From NCBI RefSeq assembly GCF_004331485.1, contig NZ_SJKD01000009.1, positions 248,001 through 312,000 on the forward strand: DNA of 64,000 nucleotides, read 5' to 3'. The notes under the pieces are model-generated. The model had not been told where the DNA came from, ran no database searches, and saw only the letters and a program-made list of their open reading frames with translations. The stretch is from Kribbella capetownensis. Its GTDB lineage: Bacteria; Actinomycetota; Actinomycetes; Propionibacteriales; Kribbellaceae. Shown piece after piece: positions 58,251 through 64,000 of this stretch. Numbering within the stretch: position 1 is the first letter of the stretch; each line of letters opens with the position of its first letter. A program made the position numbers and the translations under genes.

Positions 58251-58799
58251 TCAGTTGGTGGGGAGCAGGTGGAAGCCCACCCCGCGGACCGCGTGGATGG
58301 TGACGGTGGCGCCGAGGTTGGCGAGCTTCTGGCGGAGCCGCTTCACCACGGAATGGATGTGCGAACCGTGGCCGAGGTGCTCGTTGCCCCAGACCGCGTG
58401 GTGCAGGCGCTGGTACGTCCAGACCCGGCCGGGCTCCTCCACCAAGCAGTGCAGGAAGTCGTGCTCGAGTCGCGTCAGCGGGACCTCGCGGTCCTTCCAG
58501 CGCACCACCCGCCGGTCGACGTCCAGGAACAGCTCCTCCTCCTGCACCGGCTCGGGCTCAGCGGTCGGCACTGCCATGATCTGGGCAGGCTGCTCTGTAG
58601 TGGGCAGCACGGTCGGGGTCAGCACCACCGGTCCGGACGACGACGTCACCCCGGTCAGCGCAAGGAACGTACGGGCCTGCTCCGCACTGGACACCAGCAA
58701 CAATGCATCCGCACCAGCCAGCAACCGCGCGAGCCGCACCCGCTCGGCCCTGGACGTGGCCACCCCGATGATCAACGACGAATCCGACGGCCTCTCCAT
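58251..58799 (-). CDS. Orphan OmpR-type winged-helix regulator with degenerate receiver (B)
   Basis: A 182 aa relative of the protein at 51617. The N-terminus keeps the shared SLIIGVATSRAERVRLARLLAGAD and LLLVSSAEQARTFL pattern without a phospho-Asp. A Pro/Thr/Glu linker leads to the winged helix (about 90-175; LTRLEHDFLHCLVEEPGRVWTYQRLHHAVWG and IHSVVKRLRQKLANLGATVTIHAVRGVGFHL). The ATG follows GGGGAGGGG. It is upstream of the DHPS gene on the same strand, spaced 24 bases, so it may be in that operon. Confidence 0.82.
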   Translation of the reverse strand: MERPSDSSLIIGVATSRAERVRLARLLAGADALLLVSSAEQARTFLALTGVTSSSGPVVLTPTVLPTTEQPAQIMAVPTAEPEPVQEEELFLDVDRRVVRWKDREVPLTRLEHDFLHCLVEEPGRVWTYQRLHHAVWGNEHLGHGSHIHSVVKRLRQKLANLGATVTIHAVRGVGFHLLPTN

Positions 58800-58831
58800 A
58801 TGCGCCCCTCCCCTTCAACGCCGGCCCGCAC

Positions 58832-58862
58832 TAAGTACGGTTTACGGCGCGAAGTAAGTCAA
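58832..58862 (-). promoter_or_regulatory. Promoter candidate of orphan regulator B
   Basis: On the minus strand TTGACT (58857-58862) and TACTTA (58832-58837) are separated by 19 bases, 33 bases upstream of the ATG. The spacer is longer than normal. It would also transcribe the DHPS and Nudix genes. Confidence 0.35.
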
Positions 58863-58933
58863 GGGATTCCCTGCGCGCGGACCTGGCACAAATGCGAATT
58901 GTCCAAGACAGGACAAGACCACTGACCCGAGGA

Positions 58934-58972
58934 ACCGCCGGCCGGCCCAGGACGGTGGGCGCGGCCGGCGGT
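58934..58972 (-). terminator. Terminator after chitinase
   Basis: ACCGCCGGCCG at 58934-58944 pairs with CGGCCGGCGGT at 58962-58972, an 11-bp perfect stem with a 17-base loop, 22 bases past the chitinase stop on the minus strand. Confidence 0.6.
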
Positions 58973-58994
58973 CCGGTGGGCGGTTCGGTCGGGG

Positions 58995-60215
58995 TCAGCC
59001 GATCGACTTGACCGCGCTGATCAGCGTCCCGTCGGAGGTGTCGCCGGACAGCTCCCAGAAGAACGCCCCGCCGAGTCCCTGGCTGTTCGCGTACGACATC
59101 TTTCCGCGGATCGTGTCGGGGGTGTCGTACCCCCACCACTGCCCGTTGCAGAACGCGTACGCCGTACCGCCGACGGTCCCGGTCGACGGGCACCGGGTCG
59201 AGATCAGCTTGTAGTCCTCGATCCCGGCCTCGTACTTCCCTGGCGCCGCACCGGTGGCGGTGCCACCCGGAGCAGCCTGCGTGACGCCGGTCCAGCCACG
59301 GCCGTAGAACCCGACGCCGAGCAGCAGCTTCGACGCCGGGATGCCCTTCGCCTTCAGCTTCTGGATCGCCGCGTCGCTGTAGAAGCCGGGAGTGGGGATC
59401 CCGGAGTACGACGTGAGCGGCGAATGCGGTGCGGTCGGGCCCTGAGCACTGAACGCACCGAAGTAGTCGTACGTCATCGGCATCAGCCAGTCGAGCTTGC
59501 CGGCCGCGGCCGCGTAGTCCGCCGCGTCGATCTTGCCGCCGTCGGTGCCGTCAGCGGTGATCGCGGCGGTGACGAGAGCAGACGAGCCGAACTTGTTGCG
59601 CAGCGCCGTGATCACGTTGTTGAACGCACCGGGTCCGGACGTGTCGCAGCTGAGGCCGCACGCGTTCGGGTACTCCCAGTCGATGTCGATCCCGTCGAAC
59701 ACATCGGCCCAGCGCGGGTCCTTGACCACGCTGTAGCAGGAGTCGGCGAACGCGGCCGGGTTCTTCGCGGCCTCGGTGAAGCCGCCGGACCAGGTCCAGC
59801 CACCGAACGACCAGACCACCTTGAGGTCGGGGAACTCCTTCTTCAGCTTGCGCAACTGGTTGAAGTTGCCGCGCAGCGCGCCGGTGTCCCAGGTGTCGGC
59901 CACGCCGTCGACCGACGACGCCGCGTCGTAGAACTTGTCGTACGCCGCGTAGGAGTCACCGACCGCACAACGGCCGCCGGCGGTGTTGCCGAACGCGTAG
60001 ACGATCGTGGACAGCTTCGCCGCCGAGCCACTCGTCTTGATGTTCTTCACGTGGTAGTTGCGGTCGTACACACCCCACTCGGTGAAGTAGCCGACGACTC
60101 GCTGGCCGGCTGTCACCGTTGGGGTCTGGGTCGGCTCCGAGGCCGATGCGGCTGGTACGACGGCCGCGCCGAGCAGAGCCATGGCCGCAGTGGCGACCAG
60201 CAATCGGATTCGCAT
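58995..60215 (-). CDS. Secreted GH18 chitinase
   Basis: Hydrolyses beta-1,4 linkages of chitin with substrate-assisted catalysis. The 406 aa protein has a signal peptide (1-26, cleavage after ASA), the barrel starting VVGYFTEWGVYDRNY, SFGGWTWS, the DxxDxDxE signature DGIDIDWEYP with Asp174, Asp177, Asp179 and catalytic Glu181, MPMTYDYFGAF and the late WELSGDTSD. The fold insertion pattern is that of the actinobacterial secreted (ChiC/D-like) subfamily; no carbohydrate-binding module is present. The ribosome site AGGAGGTAACGAC is ideal. A GAGTACTC palindrome lies upstream at 60261-60268. Confidence 0.95.
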   Translation of the reverse strand: MRIRLLVATAAMALLGAAVVPAASASEPTQTPTVTAGQRVVGYFTEWGVYDRNYHVKNIKTSGSAAKLSTIVYAFGNTAGGRCAVGDSYAAYDKFYDAASSVDGVADTWDTGALRGNFNQLRKLKKEFPDLKVVWSFGGWTWSGGFTEAAKNPAAFADSCYSVVKDPRWADVFDGIDIDWEYPNACGLSCDTSGPGAFNNVITALRNKFGSSALVTAAITADGTDGGKIDAADYAAAAGKLDWLMPMTYDYFGAFSAQGPTAPHSPLTSYSGIPTPGFYSDAAIQKLKAKGIPASKLLLGVGFYGRGWTGVTQAAPGGTATGAAPGKYEAGIEDYKLISTRCPSTGTVGGTAYAFCNGQWWGYDTPDTIRGKMSYANSQGLGGAFFWELSGDTSDGTLISAVKSIG

Positions 60216-60410
60216 GTCGTTACCTCCTGGGGGCGGTGAGGGAACTGTCCGCACCCTACCGAGTACTCCAGGTTAAGAAAAGAAGACATTCGAATAAAAA
60301 TGATCCCGTGATCATCGCGACGCTCCCGTCGCTGCTGTGCAGTCGGGGCGCCAAGCGGAGTAATGTCCACGCGCACGGTCACTTCTTTGACCGCACCCGA
60401 CGGAGGAACA

Positions 60411-61334
60411 GTGCCCGGATTCGTTCGGCGGCCGGTCGTCGTCTGGCTGCTGGCAGCCCTCGCCGTACCCGTGCTGCTGACCGCTGTGCTGATCCCGTCG
60501 ATCGCGGACACCGAGGACGACGAATCCGCACCCGCAGCGCAGACCTCCAGCAGTACGCCGTCCCCGACCGAGGCACGCACCGAGTCGTCGATGCCGCCGT
60601 TCGAGGTGGGCCGGACGGACAACTCGATCCGGGTCCGCACCGTGGTGAAGGACCAGGCGGTCAAGGACGCGATCGCCACCGACGTCGACCAGGTGCTCGG
60701 CCCGGACCGCGAGTTCGACAACCGGATCACGGTCGACGCCGCGACCGGCCTGGCCGACGCCGCCGTACTCTCCTCGCTCCTGCACGCCCTCGCGATCGGG
60801 ACCGGCGACGCCTCGGTCCGGTACGACGGGACCACGGTGACACTGACGGGCGAGGTGCCGGAGCAGGCGACCAAGGCCACCGTGGCCCGCGCGGCGGCGA
60901 AGGCGGTCCCGGGTGCGGTGATCGCGGACCAGATGCAGGTCCCGGCGCAGAAGCCGGAAGTCAGTGAGCCGTGCCGGACGTTCCAAAGCCGGCTGTCGGA
61001 GTTCACCCGGCAGCACACGATCATCTTCCTGTCCGGGACGTCGATCGTGAACAACGCCTCGAAGCCGTCGGTCGCCCGGGCCGCGACGCTGCTCAAGTCG
61101 TGTCCGACCGTGCGGGCCGAGTTGGCCGGTCACACCGACAACCTCGGTTCCGCGGCATCCAGCCTGCCGCTGTCCGAGCAGCGGGCCGCCGCGGTCAAGC
61201 GCGAACTGGTCCGGCTCGGCATCGCCTCCGACCGGATGGTCGCCAACGGCTACGGCGAATCCTTCCCGGCCGCGAGCAACGGCACGCCCGCCGGCCGGAT
61301 CGCGAACCGCCGCGTCGAGATCCGCGTCCTGTAG
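60411..61334 (+). CDS. OmpA-family protein, ArfA-like
   Basis: A 307 aa membrane-anchored protein: one helix near the N-terminus (RRPVVVWLLAALAVPVLLTA), a Pro/Ser/Thr linker, a central BON-like domain (about 75-185; VRYDGTTVTLTGEVPEQATK) and a C-terminal OmpA/MotB peptidoglycan-binding domain (about 210-307; IIFLSGTSIVNNASKPS, LAGHTDNLGS, SEQRAAAVKRELVRLGI, GYGESFPAASNGTPAGRIANRRVEIRV). It is the organisation of mycobacterial ArfA (Rv0899). The GTG at 60411 with GGAGG 4 bases upstream is preferred to an upstream ATG at 60363. The two small genes that follow complete an arfABC-like set. Confidence 0.85.
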   Translation: MPGFVRRPVVVWLLAALAVPVLLTAVLIPSIADTEDDESAPAAQTSSSTPSPTEARTESSMPPFEVGRTDNSIRVRTVVKDQAVKDAIATDVDQVLGPDREFDNRITVDAATGLADAAVLSSLLHALAIGTGDASVRYDGTTVTLTGEVPEQATKATVARAAAKAVPGAVIADQMQVPAQKPEVSEPCRTFQSRLSEFTRQHTIIFLSGTSIVNNASKPSVARAATLLKSCPTVRAELAGHTDNLGSAASSLPLSEQRAAAVKRELVRLGIASDRMVANGYGESFPAASNGTPAGRIANRRVEIRVL

Positions 61335-61426
61335 CGCCCGACCCAGCCTGCCCGCTGGTGCTATCCGCAGGCTCTATCCGCTACCGTCGTCGGGATCCGT
61401 GGTCCGTAGATTCTCTAGGGGACTCC

Positions 61427-61537
61427 ATGAGTTGGCTGATCGCACAGGTCTGGATCTTGCTGCTGGTCTCGTTCGTGCTCGGCAGCGCGGCGGCCTGGCT
61501 GGTGTACCGCCTCCGGCCGTCGAAGGGCGCGCACTGA
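61427..61537 (+). CDS. Small membrane protein, ArfB-like
   Basis: A 36 aa protein, almost only one membrane helix (LIAQVWILLLVSFVLGSAAAWLVY) with a basic RLRPSKGAH tail. It is too short for automatic calling. It follows the ArfA-like gene by 92 bases, has a GGGGA ribosome site 5 bases upstream and overlaps the next ATG as TGATG. Position and design match ArfB (Rv0900) of the arfABC operon. That operon supports growth at acidic pH in Mycobacterium tuberculosis. Confidence 0.75.
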   Translation: MSWLIAQVWILLLVSFVLGSAAAWLVYRLRPSKGAH

Positions 61538-62091
61538 TGAGCTCGCTGCTGCGGAACAACTGGTTGTGGTCCCTGCTGGCGTTCGTGCTCGGCGCGGCGA
61601 TCACCTGGGTCCTGCTCGACCGGCGCGTAGCCGTCGCTGTCCCGGAGCCTGTGCCCGTCGAGGAAGAACCGGTCGAGGAGAAGGAACCGGTCCTGGTCGG
61701 GGCCGGCGCGGCCGAGGCCGAGACCGCACCCGAGCCGGTGTTCTCCCGGTTGATGGCACCGGGCCGGCCCGAAGAGCTGATGCTGTTCGACACGGATCCC
61801 GACACGGATCCCGACACAAACGCGACCGAGCCGCAGGTGCACGACGACGTACCGCCGGGACGGTACGGTGTGGGCTCGGCCGATGCGGTACCGCACCAGG
61901 GTCCGCCGGACGGGTTCACCATCAAGGGCAACGCCCAGTCGATGCTGTTCCACACCCCTGACTCGCCGTACTACGGCCGGACCAAACCCGAGGTCTGGTT
62001 CCGCAGCGAAGCCGACGCCGAACGCGCCGGTTTCACCAAGTACACCCGCCGCCCGCGCAAGTCGGCGAACCCGGGGAACACTGCCGGATAG
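61537..62091 (+). CDS. ArfC-like membrane protein with C-terminal sunset domain
   Basis: A 184 aa protein. Residues 1-27 are a membrane helix (WLWSLLAFVLGAAITWVLL) like that of the small preceding protein, then an acidic Pro/Glu-rich stretch with an Asp/Thr/Pro repeat (about 88-96), and at the C-terminus a sunset domain (about 135-170; FTIKGNAQSMLFHTPDSPYY, RTKPEVWFRSEADAERAGF). In actinobacteria this domain is a small cysteine-less fold found at the end of ArfC variants and some ribosomal-protein-like fusions. Role unknown. Coupled to the ArfB-like gene. Confidence 0.83.
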   Translation: MSSLLRNNWLWSLLAFVLGAAITWVLLDRRVAVAVPEPVPVEEEPVEEKEPVLVGAGAAEAETAPEPVFSRLMAPGRPEELMLFDTDPDTDPDTNATEPQVHDDVPPGRYGVGSADAVPHQGPPDGFTIKGNAQSMLFHTPDSPYYGRTKPEVWFRSEADAERAGFTKYTRRPRKSANPGNTAG

Positions 62092-62107
62092 GGCGTCGAG
62101 GCCCCTA

Positions 62108-62125
62108 TTTGCCTGTACTGGCAAA
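62108..62125. promoter_or_regulatory. TTTGCC-N6-GGCAAA inverted repeat
   Basis: Perfect 6-base arms at 62108-62113 and 62120-62125, 17 bases after the ArfC-like stop. It could be a terminator for that operon, or an operator upstream of treS; its TTGC/GCAA core is like the dyad in front of glgE. Confidence 0.4.
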
Positions 62126-62247
62126 AGACCGTCAGACTGACCTGCAACGCCCTCCCGGAACCGTCCGTCCGACGGCGTCACCACATCACCGGTCTCCCCC
62201 GGATCCATCGCGCTGCCCCCTCTCCGGACCCGTCCGCCGGAGTACGA

Positions 62248-62325
62248 ACCCCGCAACGGGGTACGTGAACCAGTGCATGTCCGGGCGAGCCCACCACACA
62301 CACCGCCACCTGCCGTGGCGGCAGG
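62248..62325 (+). promoter_or_regulatory. Two tight hairpins in the treS leader or promoter
   Basis: ACCCCG-CAA-CGGGGT (62248-62262) and CCTGCCG-TGG-CGGCAGG (62309-62325) are perfect inverted repeats with 3-base centres. A TAGGTT -10 candidate follows at 62338-62343. They may be operators or a structured leader; the remaining bases of 62092-62367 show nothing else. Confidence 0.35.
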
Positions 62326-62367
62326 CCGCTGTACCGCTAGGTTTGGAGACACCCGATGGAGGTGAGC

Positions 62368-64000
<1,633 letters not shown>

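Noticed and set aside
60363-60410. Upstream ATG of the ArfA-like gene
   Set aside because: GGAGG sits only before the internal GTG at 60411, and the extra 16 residues are not hydrophobic or conserved in type.

Overview
The window is 64 kb of very GC-rich DNA with dense, strand-mixed gene order, strong G/C third-position bias, many GTG starts and many 1- or 4-base start/stop overlaps. Gene content (GlgE/TreS glucan pathway, GatCAB amidotransferase, Sec-type lipoprotein, BTAD-STAND regulators, ArfABC-like operon) points to a free-living soil actinomycete. Kribbella or a close relative (Propionibacteriales) is my guess; that is inference, not proof. No tRNA, rRNA, IS element, prophage or CRISPR array was seen, and no gap above 300 bases lacks a gene. 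The three longest gaps (46077-46351, 52223-52516, 62092-62367) carry inverted repeats that are described individually.

Region 1 (1-21 kb) is mainly housekeeping: a flavin oxidoreductase, a lipoprotein sugar dehydrogenase, a stress protein, gatC-gatA-gatB, an ACT-domain protein, two membrane proteins (one with a long Gln/Gly/Pro-rich tail), ligA, a MetE-like protein, mnmA plus a cysteine desulfurase (together a tRNA 2-thiouridine pair), a large LuxR-type ATPase regulator, small enzymes and etfB-etfA.

Region 2 (21-30 kb) holds two methyltransferases, a hexapeptide acyltransferase, an enoyl-CoA hydratase, two translationally coupled Gfo/Idh/MocA dehydrogenases, and glgX (glycogen debranching).

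Region 3 (30-40.5 kb) is the most unusual part. It contains two copies of a two-gene divergent module: a 1426-1428 aa protein (winged helix, BTAD, STAND ATPase, one membrane helix, beta-propeller) facing a ~105 aa secreted/membrane protein. The shared intergenic regions keep the same promoter, the same direct repeats and the same spacings in both copies. A SGNH hydrolase sits between the copies.

Region 4 (40.5-52 kb) holds a MerR regulator with a textbook 19-bp-spacer promoter and a coupled transglutaminase-like protein, a membrane protein, a GNAT enzyme, glgP and glgE (divergent around a dyad), a threonine-synthase-like enzyme, a GAF histidine kinase and an orphan winged-helix regulator.

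Region 5 (52-64 kb) holds a 1470 aa secreted subtilase with Kelch-like repeats behind a long, strongly inverted-repeat leader, a Nudix hydrolase overlapping a dihydropteroate synthase that looks like the sulfonamide-resistant Sul type, a second orphan winged-helix regulator, a secreted GH18 chitinase, an arfABC-like operon and the start of treS, cut by the window end.

Glucan metabolism ties several parts together: GlgX and GlgP degrade or trim glycogen, TreS interconverts trehalose and maltose, and GlgE extends glucan from maltose-1-phosphate. These four genes are scattered over 36 kb here rather than forming one operon.
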